This document shows, one piece after another, positions 35,323-43,127 of a DNA stretch of 64,000 bases (position 1 is its first letter; every line of letters begins with the position of its first letter). A program made the position numbers and the translations under genes. Under the pieces are notes generated by a model, which saw nothing but the letters and a program-made list of their open reading frames with translations, did no database searches and was not told the origin of the DNA. This DNA comes from Polyangiaceae bacterium UTPRO1 (GTDB lineage: Bacteria; Desulfobacterota; Binatia; UTPRO1): positions 2,501-66,500 of the forward strand of contig MWST01000029.1 in assembly GCA_002050235.1 (NCBI GenBank). Direction: 5' to 3'.

Positions 35323-35670
35323 TCACGCCGAGAACGACGACCCGCAACCGCACGTACGCGACGCTTTCGGGTTCTCGAACTTGAATCCGGAGCCGTGCAG
35401 GCCGGTCACGTAGTCGATGATGGTGCCGTCCAGGTACTCGCGGGACGCCGGATCGATCACCACCCGCACGTCGTCGAAGGTGAAGACCGCGTCGTCGTCC
35501 TTCGGATCGTCGAAGCCCATCGTATAGGAGAAGCCCGAGCAGCCGCCTCCGACGACGCCGAGACGGAGCGCCTTCTCGGGGCCGGCGCCTTCCTTGCGCA
35601 TGGCGACGCGCACCTTCTCGACAGCGTGCTCGGTGAGGACGATCGGATCGAACGTGGCCGTTTCACTCAT
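35323..35670 (-). CDS. erpA: A-type iron-sulfur carrier protein (ErpA/IscA)
   Basis: 115 aa from ATG 35670; the frame is open far upstream but the family begins here. The three cluster-binding Cys are in GGGCSGFSY and the C-terminal CGCGSSF. It carries Fe-S clusters from the scaffold to apo-proteins. With no isc or suf genes beside it, ErpA is likelier than IscA. A promoter with TTGACT, a 17-bp spacer and TACGGT ends 7 nt from the ATG, without a ribosome site. Confidence 0.9.
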   Translation of the reverse strand: MSETATFDPIVLTEHAVEKVRVAMRKEGAGPEKALRLGVVGGGCSGFSYTMGFDDPKDDDAVFTFDDVRVVIDPASREYLDGTIIDYVTGLHGSGFKFENPKASRTCGCGSSFSA

Positions 35671-35677
35671 GGCAGGC

Positions 35678-35706
35678 ACCGTAAACGCGGCCTCGAAGAG
35701 AGTCAA
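35678..35706 (-). promoter_or_regulatory. erpA promoter (leaderless type)
   Basis: Minus strand TTGACT (35706-35701), 17 bp, TACGGT (35683-35678), then 7 nt to ATG 35670. It is the clearest of the leaderless-type promoters in this window. Confidence 0.6.
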
Positions 35707-35753
35707 TTCGGCGGACGAGGACGCCCTCGCGCCTCGCCCGCCGACGCCACCGT

Positions 35754-36929
35754 TCAGGCGCGCAGCGCCTGCCCCCCCGCCAACCCCAGGAGCTCGCCGA
35801 CCGGCACCGCCTGCGGCTCCGGCACCAGCGGAATCGGCCCGAGGCGCGAAGCGTCCGCAGCGAGCGCCGGGATCGCACGCGACTCCCGCTTGCGCTTCAG
35901 CTTCTCGAGGAGCGTCGTGCGATTGAGCTGCAGAAGGCGCGCCGCCTCCTTCTTGTTGCCGCGGCTGATGTCGAGTGCGCGGGCGATGATACGATCCTCG
36001 ATCGACTCCATCTCGCGGTAGAAATCGATGCCGCGGCCGTCGAAGTCCCAGGGCGGCGTCGTCCAGCCGCTCGTCGCGCCGTCCCCGGCCATGCGGCCGT
36101 GGAGCTTCGGCGGCAGGGTCTCCGGGCGGATGACGCAATCCGCGGGGCCGAGGACCACCATCTGCTCGAGCAGATTCTTGAGCTCGCGCACGTTGCCCGG
36201 CCATCGGTAGGCCACGAGCACTTCCATCGCCTCGGGCGACACCGTGAAGCGCGGCAGGCCTTTCGCGGTATGCAGCTGGTTCAGAAACCACGCGACGAGG
36301 AGCGGGATATCCTCGCGGCGGGCGCGCAGCGGCGGCACCTCGATCGGCACCACGCGCAGGCGGTAGTAGAGATCCTCGCGGAACTGCCGCTCGGCGACCG
36401 CCTCCTCGAGGTTGCGGTTGGTAGCCGCGACGACGCGCACGTCGGCCTGCTGGGTGCTCACCCCGCCGACCGACTCGAACTGTCCGTTCTCGAGCACGCG
36501 CAAGAGCTTCACCTGCAGCTTGGTGCTCATGTCGCCCACCTCGTCGAGGAAGATGGTGCCGCCGTCGGCGAGCTTGAAGCGGCCGATGCGCGAGGTCACG
36601 GCACCGGTGAAGGCGCCGCGCTCGTGGCCGAACATCTCGCTCTCCAGGAGTTCCTCCGGGATCGCTCCGCAGTGGACCGGCACCAGGCGCTGCGCGTGCC
36701 GGCGGCTCTGTGAATGGATCGCCTGCGCCACGAGCTCTTTGCCGGTCCCGCTCTCGCCGGTGACGAGCACCGTCACGCCGGTCGGCGCCACGCGTCGGAT
36801 CACCTCGAAGATCGCCTGCATCCGTGGATGCCGGCCGATGATGCCGGCAAAGCCGGTCACCTCGTCGGCGTCGCCGCCCGCCTCGCCTTCGATCGCCGCC
36901 ACAGCCGCCGCCTCGTCCCGTCCGTCCAT
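35754..36929 (-). CDS. Sigma-54-dependent flagellar transcriptional activator without receiver domain
   Basis: 391 aa from ATG 36929, with GGGAGG upstream; an open frame continues upstream but crosses the gene's own promoter. After about 25 residues the AAA+ domain begins: Walker A GESGTGKE (58-65), GAFTGA (105-110, contacts sigma-54), GGTIFLDEVGDM (Walker B) and RWPGNVRELKNLLEQ. The Fis-type HTH is in GNKKEAARLLQLNRTTLLEKLKRK; about 45 residues of tail follow. No response-regulator or GAF domain is present, so unlike FleR/FlrC it cannot be controlled by phosphorylation and resembles PspF or FleQ-type architecture. Adjacent flagellar operons with -24/-12 sites are its likely targets. Confidence 0.88.
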   Translation of the reverse strand: MDGRDEAAAVAAIEGEAGGDADEVTGFAGIIGRHPRMQAIFEVIRRVAPTGVTVLVTGESGTGKELVAQAIHSQSRRHAQRLVPVHCGAIPEELLESEMFGHERGAFTGAVTSRIGRFKLADGGTIFLDEVGDMSTKLQVKLLRVLENGQFESVGGVSTQQADVRVVAATNRNLEEAVAERQFREDLYYRLRVVPIEVPPLRARREDIPLLVAWFLNQLHTAKGLPRFTVSPEAMEVLVAYRWPGNVRELKNLLEQMVVLGPADCVIRPETLPPKLHGRMAGDGATSGWTTPPWDFDGRGIDFYREMESIEDRIIARALDISRGNKKEAARLLQLNRTTLLEKLKRKRESRAIPALAADASRLGPIPLVPEPQAVPVGELLGLAGGQALRA

Positions 36930-36990
36930 GTGCCCTCCCTGGCTCCGCGAGTCGTTCGCGCCACCGCGTTGCGCGCCGCCAGGCGGGTGA

Positions 36991-37004
36991 GCAAGCCCGG
37001 TGCC
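36991..37004 (-). promoter_or_regulatory. Sigma-54 promoter of the activator gene
   Basis: Minus strand TTGGCACC, gap, TTGCTC with GG at 37004-37003 and GC at 36992-36991. A near-perfect -24/-12 element, giving a leader of about 50 nt to ATG 36929. The rest of the 252-bp gap up to fliW shows no gene. Confidence 0.7.
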
Positions 37005-37181
37005 AAAAACTTGAACAGCCGGCACTCGAGCTGCAGGCTTCGACGAGAGGGCTGAATTCACGACGGAAACGGGACGGAACCCTGACACTGGACTCACCGG
37101 CGCAGACACCGGGCGCAGCGCCCAAGGCGTACAGTTTTGTAGCGCTCCGTTCGTTTTTCGGCGGCGGCGGGCCGCGGCGGG

Positions 37182-37688
37182 TCAGCTTTCCGCCGCGACG
37201 GCTACGGAGCCAGCGCAGACGCGGTAGGAAGGGTCGCAGCGTTCGTCTTCCAGGACCAGCTGACGCGACCGCCGCGTGCGCATGTCGACGACTACCGGTG
37301 CCATCAGATTGACCGTCATGGCCAGCGGGTCCGGCGGAATGGTGACGATCACGAAGAGCGCGACGTCGGCGGCCTCGACGCCGAGCGCACGCGCCGCCGC
37401 GTCGAGAGGCGCGCGGTAGTCAGGCACCAGGCGCGCCGGCTCGGCGACGGCGAATGCGATGTCGGGATCGTCCAGGCAGACCATCCACTTGAACGGCGAT
37501 CCGGAGCGATGATCGAGGATCACGAAGCGGCGCGCCGCGGCAAAGCCGATCAGTCCCTGCGGAAAGTGCAGCACGCGGTCGACCGGAACCCGGAGGTCGC
37601 CGAAGCGCGACGAGCGCACCTGCACCACGGCGGATGCCGACGCGGGCGACGTCGACACCGACTCCTCAGCCGCGCTTACCATTGGCAT
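37182..37688 (-). CDS. fliW: Flagellar assembly factor FliW
   Basis: 168 aa from ATG 37688, with GGAGG 5 nt upstream, lying inside the last codons of csrA (23-bp overlap). FliW blocks: RFGDLRVPVDRVLHFPQGLIGF, RFVILDHRSGSPFKWMVCLDDPDIAF and VIVTIPPDPLAMTVNLMAPVVV. FliW binds CsrA until flagellin titrates it away, coupling flagellin translation to export. The first 35 residues are low-complexity. The flagellin gene is not in the window. Confidence 0.9.
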   Translation of the reverse strand: MPMVSAAEESVSTSPASASAVVQVRSSRFGDLRVPVDRVLHFPQGLIGFAAARRFVILDHRSGSPFKWMVCLDDPDIAFAVAEPARLVPDYRAPLDAAARALGVEAADVALFVIVTIPPDPLAMTVNLMAPVVVDMRTRRSRQLVLEDERCDPSYRVCAGSVAVAAES

Positions 37689-37914
37689 ATGCCTCCCATG
37701 CACGTGCAGCGTCGGCGAGCCGCTCCGGATCCGACAATCGCGCCTCGCGGTTCCGATCTTCGATGGCAAGGAAGACCTCCTCGCGATAGATGCGGACGTC
37801 GTTCGGAGCCGTGAGTCCGAGCCGCACCTGGCCGCCGCGCACCTCCAGCACCTGCAACGTCACCTCGTCGCCGATCCGAATGCGCTCGCCGACCTTCCGT
37901 GTCAGCACCAGCAT
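37666..37914 (-). CDS. csrA: Carbon storage / translational regulator CsrA
   Basis: 82 aa from ATG 37914: MLVLTRKVGERIRIGDEV, VRLGLTAPNDVRIYREEVF. The dimeric RNA-binding protein blocks ribosome sites at GGA motifs; in flagellated bacteria with fliW it represses flagellin. The C-terminal tail (about 20 residues beyond the core) is the extended form typical of FliW-controlled CsrA, because FliW contacts that tail. Gene order flgK-flgL-csrA-fliW is classical. Confidence 0.95.
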   Translation of the reverse strand: MLVLTRKVGERIRIGDEVTLQVLEVRGGQVRLGLTAPNDVRIYREEVFLAIEDRNREARLSDPERLADAARAWEAYANGKRG

Positions 37915-37954
37915 GGCGCCCTCCTTGGGCCATTTCCGTCCCTGCCGCTCCCGC

Positions 37955-38848
37955 CTACAGGCGCAAGAAATCGAGGATCGACGTCTGCAACAGCGACGAG
38001 CCGGCGGTGAGCGTGGCCTCGAGGGCGTTCTGCACCTGCGCCAGCTCGGTGATGGTCGCGGTGAGATCGGCATCCTCGACGCCGCCGAGCGACGTCTTGG
38101 TAGCGATGACGGCGGTGGCGATCTCGGTGTTGCGCGCCTGGAGGCGCGCCAGCCGTCCACCGACGCTGGCACGCTCCTGACGGATGTCCTCGGCGGCGCC
38201 CCCGAGCGCCGAGAGGCTCGCGCTCGGGTCGTTGCCCGCCGCGAGCGTCTGCCGCAGGTCGTCGAGCGCCGCCAGCGACGAGCCGAAGACGCCGTCGCCG
38301 CTGGTGGTGACGCGCATCGTTTCGTCGCGCGCCATGCGGACGGCGAAGGGAGCCACCGGACCGGTGTAGGCCGTGGCCGGCGAGAACCCCGGATCATCCA
38401 GGCTCGCGAACGGTGGTCCCGAGGTCGCGAGGCCGCCGAAAACGTAGCGTCCGGCGATCGTCGTATTGCCGAGCGCCAGAAGTCCGCGCTCCAGCTCCTC
38501 CACCTCCTCGGCTGCCGTCTGCCGAGCTTGTGGCGTCACGAGGCCGCTGCTCATCCCGGCGGCGATCTCGCGGGCGCGGATCAGGATGTCGTGCGCCTGG
38601 CCGAGGACGCCGTCGGCAGCGCCGAGCGTCGTCGTCGCCAGTGCGACGCTGTTCCGATAGGCATCGAGCTCCTTCGCTTCGCCGCGCAGGCTCGTCGAGC
38701 GGGCGGCGCCGACGGGGTCGTCGCTCGCCTCGCGCAGCCGCTTCTGCGAGCTCAAGGCGTTTTGCGCCGCGACCTGCTGCCGGCGCAGGCGGCCCACGGA
38801 ATTCAAGAAATCTGCCAGCAGCGTTCGCTCGGTGACTCGGCTCACCAT
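37955..38848 (-). CDS. flgL: Flagellar hook-filament junction protein FlgL
   Basis: 297 aa from ATG 38848 (overlapping the flgK stop as TGATG; a GTG one codon upstream is in frame). Flagellin-like N-terminus (MVSRVTERTLLADFLNSVGRL, SSQKRLREASDDPVGAARS) and C-terminal helix (LAQVQNALEATLTAGSSLLQTSILDFL). HAP3 joins FlgK to the filament and is secreted through the flagellar export channel. Confidence 0.93.
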   Translation of the reverse strand: MVSRVTERTLLADFLNSVGRLRRQQVAAQNALSSQKRLREASDDPVGAARSTSLRGEAKELDAYRNSVALATTTLGAADGVLGQAHDILIRAREIAAGMSSGLVTPQARQTAAEEVEELERGLLALGNTTIAGRYVFGGLATSGPPFASLDDPGFSPATAYTGPVAPFAVRMARDETMRVTTSGDGVFGSSLAALDDLRQTLAAGNDPSASLSALGGAAEDIRQERASVGGRLARLQARNTEIATAVIATKTSLGGVEDADLTATITELAQVQNALEATLTAGSSLLQTSILDFLRL

Positions 38849-40233
38849 CACGACACCAACCCGAGCAGATCGTCGAGCATCTGGTTGCTCACGTTGATGA
38901 GCTGCGCCGCTGCCTGATAAGCGCGCTGGAAGCGGATCAGATCGGTGAACTCCTCGTCGAGGCTCACCCCCGACACGGCCTCGCGCTGCGCGGCGAGCGC
39001 CGCCGAAACGTTCTCCTCGATCGCAGTTTGCTGACCGGCACGCCGCGCGTCCTGTCCGACCCGTGCCTGCAGGGTGCCGAAGTAGTCGCCGAGGGTGGCG
39101 CCGCCGAGCCCCGGAAAGATCTGCTGCGCGACCGACGCGAGTGCGAGCGCGTTGGTGTTGTCCGCGAGGTTCGCGCCCTGGGCGGCGGCGATGCCGCGGG
39201 GATCCGAGAGCGCGACCCGGAGGTCCGCAGCGCCGGTCCCGGAGAAGAACGCCGCCCCGACGTTGCCGTCGAGATCGCGCCCGGCTGCATCCACCTGCAC
39301 CGCGTTCACCGCATCGCGCAGCGTCGTCGCCATGAGGTCGAGCCGCCCCGCGTCGTCGGCGAGCGTCTGATCACGGAGCGTCAGCAGAGCTCCCATGGCG
39401 CCGCCGACCTCGCCGGCGAGGCCGATCACGCTGCCGTCGCGGGCCACGATGCCGACGCGTGAGAGCGGGTTGCCGTCGAGCCCGGTAGCTGTCGGATCGA
39501 GCTCGGTCGTGAGCGTGGCCGCGTCGGCGCCGATCACCAGGCCCTGGCCCGAGGCCGCAAAGACGCTGATACCGCCGTTCGGGACCTCGACGACCCGGAT
39601 GGAGAGCTGCTTGGCCAGCCCGGCGAGCGCTGTCTGGCGCTGATCGCGGAGGTCGTTGCTCTCGCGGCCGGCGCGATCCGCGGCGACGATCTCCCGGTTC
39701 AACTGCGCAATCGTCTGCAGGAACCCGTTCGCATCCGCCGCCGCCTGGCCGAGCCGATCGTCGGCCTCGCGCTGCAGCATCTGTAGACCGGCGGCGGCGT
39801 TGCGGAGCTGAGCCGCCAGGGCGCCTCCGGCTTCTAGGAGGTCGTTGCGAGTCGCCAGATCCTGCGGGCTGTCCGCGACCCGGCTGGCAGCGACGAAAAA
39901 CTCGGCGAGCGCATTCCCGATGCCTTCGTCGCCGACCGGGAAGAGCGCCTGGACGCGGTCCAGCATCTCCCGCCCCGTGGTCGTCCCGCCGAGCGCCGAG
40001 GCAGCGCCGAGCATCCGCGCGTCGAGGAAACCGTCGACGGCGCGCAGCACCGATGCGACCACCACCCCGGTGCCGAAGCCGCGGTCGTCCGGACGCGCAG
40101 CGCGCAGCAGCGGCGACTGTCGGCTGTAGCCGGGCGTATTGACGTTGGCGATGTTGTGGCCGGTGACGCCGATGGCGCGCTGGTTGGCGAGCAATGCCTG
40201 CTTGCCGATGCCGAGGGGCGCGAAGATCGCCAT
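38848..40233 (-). CDS. flgK: Flagellar hook-associated protein FlgK
   Basis: 461 aa. The N-terminus MAIFAPLGIGKQALLANQRAIGVTGHNIANVNTPGYSRQ carries the rod/hook ANVNTPGYSR signature, and the C-terminus EFTDLIRFQRAYQAAAQLINVSNQMLDDLLGLV matches HAP1. It sits between hook and filament. It starts 1 bp after flgN, its export chaperone gene. Confidence 0.95.
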   Translation of the reverse strand: MAIFAPLGIGKQALLANQRAIGVTGHNIANVNTPGYSRQSPLLRAARPDDRGFGTGVVVASVLRAVDGFLDARMLGAASALGGTTTGREMLDRVQALFPVGDEGIGNALAEFFVAASRVADSPQDLATRNDLLEAGGALAAQLRNAAAGLQMLQREADDRLGQAAADANGFLQTIAQLNREIVAADRAGRESNDLRDQRQTALAGLAKQLSIRVVEVPNGGISVFAASGQGLVIGADAATLTTELDPTATGLDGNPLSRVGIVARDGSVIGLAGEVGGAMGALLTLRDQTLADDAGRLDLMATTLRDAVNAVQVDAAGRDLDGNVGAAFFSGTGAADLRVALSDPRGIAAAQGANLADNTNALALASVAQQIFPGLGGATLGDYFGTLQARVGQDARRAGQQTAIEENVSAALAAQREAVSGVSLDEEFTDLIRFQRAYQAAAQLINVSNQMLDDLLGLVS

Positions 40234-40234
40234 G

Positions 40235-40696
40235 TCAGGCGCTCCAGCGCGCGCCGGCCGACGACGGCGTCCGGCCGGTGAGTGCGGCCCGGCCGTCGTA
40301 GCGGCTGTCGCCGCGCTCGCGGCGCATCACGGCGAGCATATCGGTCACCTGCGCCAGCGCGGCGCGCACGATCCCTTCGTTGACGTGCTGCTCGCGCCGC
40401 ACCGCCTCGGCGTCGCGCGCCGCGTCCTCGATGTCGCGCGCAAGCATCGGATCGGCGGCCGCGAGCTCCGCGAGCGAGCATCCGGCATCTTCGACGTGCC
40501 GGCGCCGCCGCGCCGCCGCACGCTCCCATTCCGCCTGCAGGATCTCACGCTCGCGCAGACACGCGAGCAGCGCCGCGTGGTCGTAGGTCGCAGCCGCCGC
40601 GCGCTCCGCCGCTAGGATCGGCGCCAGCCGGTTGCAGCAGGCACGCTCGGCGGCGAGCAAGGATGCGAGGGCAGGCGAAGAGGAAGCGGACGCCAT
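40235..40696 (-). CDS. flgN: FlgN-like export chaperone for FlgK/FlgL
   Basis: 153 aa, helical, Ala/Arg/Glu-rich, with ALLACLREREILQAEWERAAARRRRH matching the FlgN coiled-coil region. Sequence similarity in FlgN is low, so the call rests on size, composition and position between flgM and flgK. It keeps hook-associated proteins soluble until export. The C-terminal 25 residues are probably disordered. Confidence 0.75.
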   Translation of the reverse strand: MASASSSPALASLLAAERACCNRLAPILAAERAAAATYDHAALLACLREREILQAEWERAAARRRRHVEDAGCSLAELAAADPMLARDIEDAARDAEAVRREQHVNEGIVRAALAQVTDMLAVMRRERGDSRYDGRAALTGRTPSSAGARWSA

Positions 40697-40699
40697 GGC

Positions 40700-40999
40700 T
40701 CACCCGAGGAGGTCGCGCGCGAGCTCCCCGAGCAGACGCTCGGCAACGGCGCGGGGATCCGGAGCGTACGTCCCGGCCGCGAGCCGGTCGCGCAGCGCCG
40801 CCACTTTCTCGACGTCGATGGCCGCAGCGTCGCCGATCTCGGCCTTGAGGCGCTGCCGCAGGCGGGCCGCCTCCGACAACTGCACCCGGTCATTGACCGC
40901 GCAGCCCGAGGTCGGCGTCGCGGCCTCGGCCCCGGCGGCTGCTCCGGGCAGGTCGCCCACGCCAGGAATCGTCGTCGTCGGTCGTCGCGTGACTTTCAT
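40700..40999 (-). CDS. flgM: Anti-sigma-28 factor FlgM
   Basis: 99 aa. A disordered N-terminal half (KVTRRPTTTIPGVGDLPG...) is followed by the sigma-28-binding helices: VQLSEAARLRQRLKAEIGD and VAALRDRLAAGTYAPDPRAVAERLLGELARDLL. It holds FliA inactive until it is exported after hook completion. A GGGAG ribosome site and a sigma-28-like promoter (41038-41065) precede it, so FliA would raise its own inhibitor. First gene of flgM-flgN-flgK-flgL-csrA-fliW. Confidence 0.88.
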   Translation of the reverse strand: MKVTRRPTTTIPGVGDLPGAAAGAEAATPTSGCAVNDRVQLSEAARLRQRLKAEIGDAAAIDVEKVAALRDRLAAGTYAPDPRAVAERLLGELARDLLG

Positions 41000-41037
41000 C
41001 GGATCTCCCGAGCCGCGTTCGAGCGGGCTCGGTCAGG

Positions 41038-41065
41038 ATATCGTCCGGCACCCGGTGAGACTTGA
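41038..41065 (-). promoter_or_regulatory. Sigma-28 (FliA)-type promoter before flgM
   Basis: Minus strand TCAAG (41065-41061), 15 bp, GACGATAT (41045-41038), against consensus TAAAG-N14-GCCGATAA; one base long in spacing and one mismatch in the -10 core. The leader to ATG 40999 is about 32 nt. The flgJ-flgM gap (41000-41093) has no ORF. Confidence 0.5.
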
Positions 41066-41093
41066 ATCCGGCGCTCCCCCCGGCAGAGGGCCC

Positions 41094-41963
41094 TCATGAA
41101 GCCCCCGCAGGCGGCGCCACGGCGCCGAGCACGGCCGTCCCGCGATCGAGAAACGCCATCGGATCCACGACTTGACCGTCACGGTGGGCCGAGAAATGGA
41201 GATGCGGGCCGCTCGCTCGGCCACTCGAGCCGACGGTCGCTACCACCTCGCCGGCGACAACATGTTGACCCGCGCGGACCAGGGTGCGCTCCGCGTGCGC
41301 ATAGCTGGTGATCAGGCCGTCCGCATGTCGCACCTCGACGATCCGCCCGGCGCCGCCGCGCCGCCAGCCGCTCAAGATCACCTCGCCGTCGCGTACCGCG
41401 CGAATCGCGGTGCCGCGCGGCGCCGCGACGTCGACCCCCGCATGGAATCGCCGCTCGCCCGTGAATGGATCACTGCGCTCCCCGAAAGGCGAGCTGATGA
41501 CGCCGGCCGCCGGCGCCACGGCCGGAGCCGCCGTTCGCTCGCGCCGCAGCGGCGGCTCCGTGCGCGCGAGCGCGCGGGCCGCCGCGGGAGTCGTGTCGGC
41601 TGCGCCCACCGCCGCCCGCGCGGCCTCGAGCCCGCCGCCGGGCGCACGCCGCGCCGCACCCGGATGCTGGCGCTCGATCTGGGCAACGATCTGCTCGGCG
41701 ATTCCGAGTCCGCCCTTCGCCGCCAGGCTGCGCGCGATCTCTTGGTCGAAGGCCCCGTCGAGCATCTTGCGGCTCGCCGACGCCTCGAGCAGCCCCGACT
41801 CCGGCACGGTCTTCCGCATGGCGCTGATGACCTGCGCCAGCAACACCGCCTCGAACTCCTTCGCCACCTCGCGCGACGGCTTCCCTGCAAGCCGCCGCCG
41901 CGTCTCGTCGCCCGACGGCGCCGTCGGCACGAACAGGGACACCGCCGTGATCGCGTCACCCAT
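41094..41963 (-). CDS. flgJ: FlgJ rod-cap domain fused to an M23 peptidase
   Basis: 289 aa. Residues 30-100 are the FlgJ rod-binding domain (REVAKEFEAVLLAQVISAMRKTVPE, FDQEIARSLA). A linker rich in Ala/Pro/Arg (100-150) leads to a LytM/M23 domain: FHAGVDVAAPRG (His174, Asp178), YAH (His223) and GPHLHF (His254, His256), all zinc and catalytic residues present. In enterobacteria the second domain is a glucosaminidase; here a peptide-bridge endopeptidase takes its place to open the wall for the rod. No signal peptide; export through the rod is expected. Last gene of flgF-flgG-flgA-flgH-flgI-flgJ. Confidence 0.88.
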   Translation of the reverse strand: MGDAITAVSLFVPTAPSGDETRRRLAGKPSREVAKEFEAVLLAQVISAMRKTVPESGLLEASASRKMLDGAFDQEIARSLAAKGGLGIAEQIVAQIERQHPGAARRAPGGGLEAARAAVGAADTTPAAARALARTEPPLRRERTAAPAVAPAAGVISSPFGERSDPFTGERRFHAGVDVAAPRGTAIRAVRDGEVILSGWRRGGAGRIVEVRHADGLITSYAHAERTLVRAGQHVVAGEVVATVGSSGRASGPHLHFSAHRDGQVVDPMAFLDRGTAVLGAVAPPAGAS

Positions 41964-42002
41964 GGCGCCGCCTCCGGCGCGGCGGCGCCGCGCATCCCGC
42001 GC

Positions 42003-43127
42003 TCACATGAGCTCCAGGTCGGCGTCGAGAGCGCCCGCCGACTTGATCGCCTGCAACACCGCGATCAGATCCTGCGGGGTGATGCCGAGCGCGTTCAATC
42101 CGCTCACGAGCTCGCGCAAGCTCACCCCGCCGCGGAACAGGTTCAGCCGCTCGACGTCGCCCTCCTTCACCTGAATGCTGCTGTCCGGGACGACGACCGT
42201 CTGTCCTTCCGAGAAGGGCGCCGGCTGCGACACGCCGAGATCCACTTTCACCGTCACCTGCAGGCTGCCGTGGGCGATGCCGACCGGCGCGATGCGGACG
42301 TCTTCGCCCATGATGACCGTGCCGGTGCGCTCGTTGACGATCACCCGCGCCCGCCGGTCCGGCTGCACCTTCAACGTCTCGATTCCCGCGACCAGCGCCA
42401 TCACCTGCTCCTCGCTCGCATCGGGATCGAGCCGGACCTCCACCGTTCCGGGATCGCGCGTGCTCGCCGCGCCGTTTCCGAGGAAGTCGTTGACGACGCT
42501 CGCGACCCGGCTCGCGGTCGTGAAGTCGGCCTCGTGGAGGCTCAGGCGTACGAGCCCGCCGGCGCCGAGCCTGACCGGCACCTCGCGTTCGACCAGCGCA
42601 CCTCCGGTGATGACGCCTACCGTCGGATGGCCGCTGGTTGCCTGCGCCCCGGGCGCCGAGGCGCTGTAGCCGCCGCCGAGCGACACCCCGCCCTGCGCCA
42701 CCGCGTACACCTGCTGGTCGCCGCCGAAGAGAGGCGTCATGACGAGCGTGCCGCCGCGCAGCGACTTGGCGTCGCCGATCGACGAGATCTGCACGTCGAC
42801 GCGGCTTCCGGAGCGCGCGAAGGGCGGCAAGGTCGCCGTCACCACCACTGCCGCGGCATTCTTCACCCGCACCTGGCGCGGATCGATGGTCACCTGGACG
42901 CCGCGGCGGCGCAGCATGCTCAGGATGCTCTGCACCGTGAAGATCGACTGCTGGCCGTCGCCGGTGCCGTCGAGGCCGACGACCACGCCGTAGCCGGTTA
43001 GCTGGTTGCCGCGCATCCCTTCGACGCTGGCGATGTCCTTTATGCGCGCCGCCGCAGCCGGACGCGCCGCGGCGCCCGCCCCGAGCAGGACCACGAGCGC
43101 CGCCGCCGTGAAGAGCCGGCGCGCCAT
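42003..43127 (-). CDS. flgI: Flagellar P-ring protein FlgI
   Basis: 374 aa from ATG 43127, overlapping flgH as TGATG. Signal peptide about residues 1-27 (MARRLFTAAALVVLLGAGAAARPAAA), then RIKDIASVEGMRGNQLTGYGVVVGLDGTGDG, the FlgI signature, through VSLRELVSGLNALGITPQDLIAVLQAIKSAGAL. It forms the peptidoglycan-layer bushing around the rod, assembled with FlgA; its presence indicates a Gram-negative envelope. Confidence 0.95.
   Translation of the reverse strand: MARRLFTAAALVVLLGAGAAARPAAAARIKDIASVEGMRGNQLTGYGVVVGLDGTGDGQQSIFTVQSILSMLRRRGVQVTIDPRQVRVKNAAAVVVTATLPPFARSGSRVDVQISSIGDAKSLRGGTLVMTPLFGGDQQVYAVAQGGVSLGGGYSASAPGAQATSGHPTVGVITGGALVEREVPVRLGAGGLVRLSLHEADFTTASRVASVVNDFLGNGAASTRDPGTVEVRLDPDASEEQVMALVAGIETLKVQPDRRARVIVNERTGTVIMGEDVRIAPVGIAHGSLQVTVKVDLGVSQPAPFSEGQTVVVPDSSIQVKEGDVERLNLFRGGVSLRELVSGLNALGITPQDLIAVLQAIKSAGALDADLELM

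Noticed and set aside
35323..37125. 600-codon frame upstream of erpA
   Set aside because: Shadow of the sigma-54 activator; the A-type carrier starts at ATG 35670 with its own promoter.
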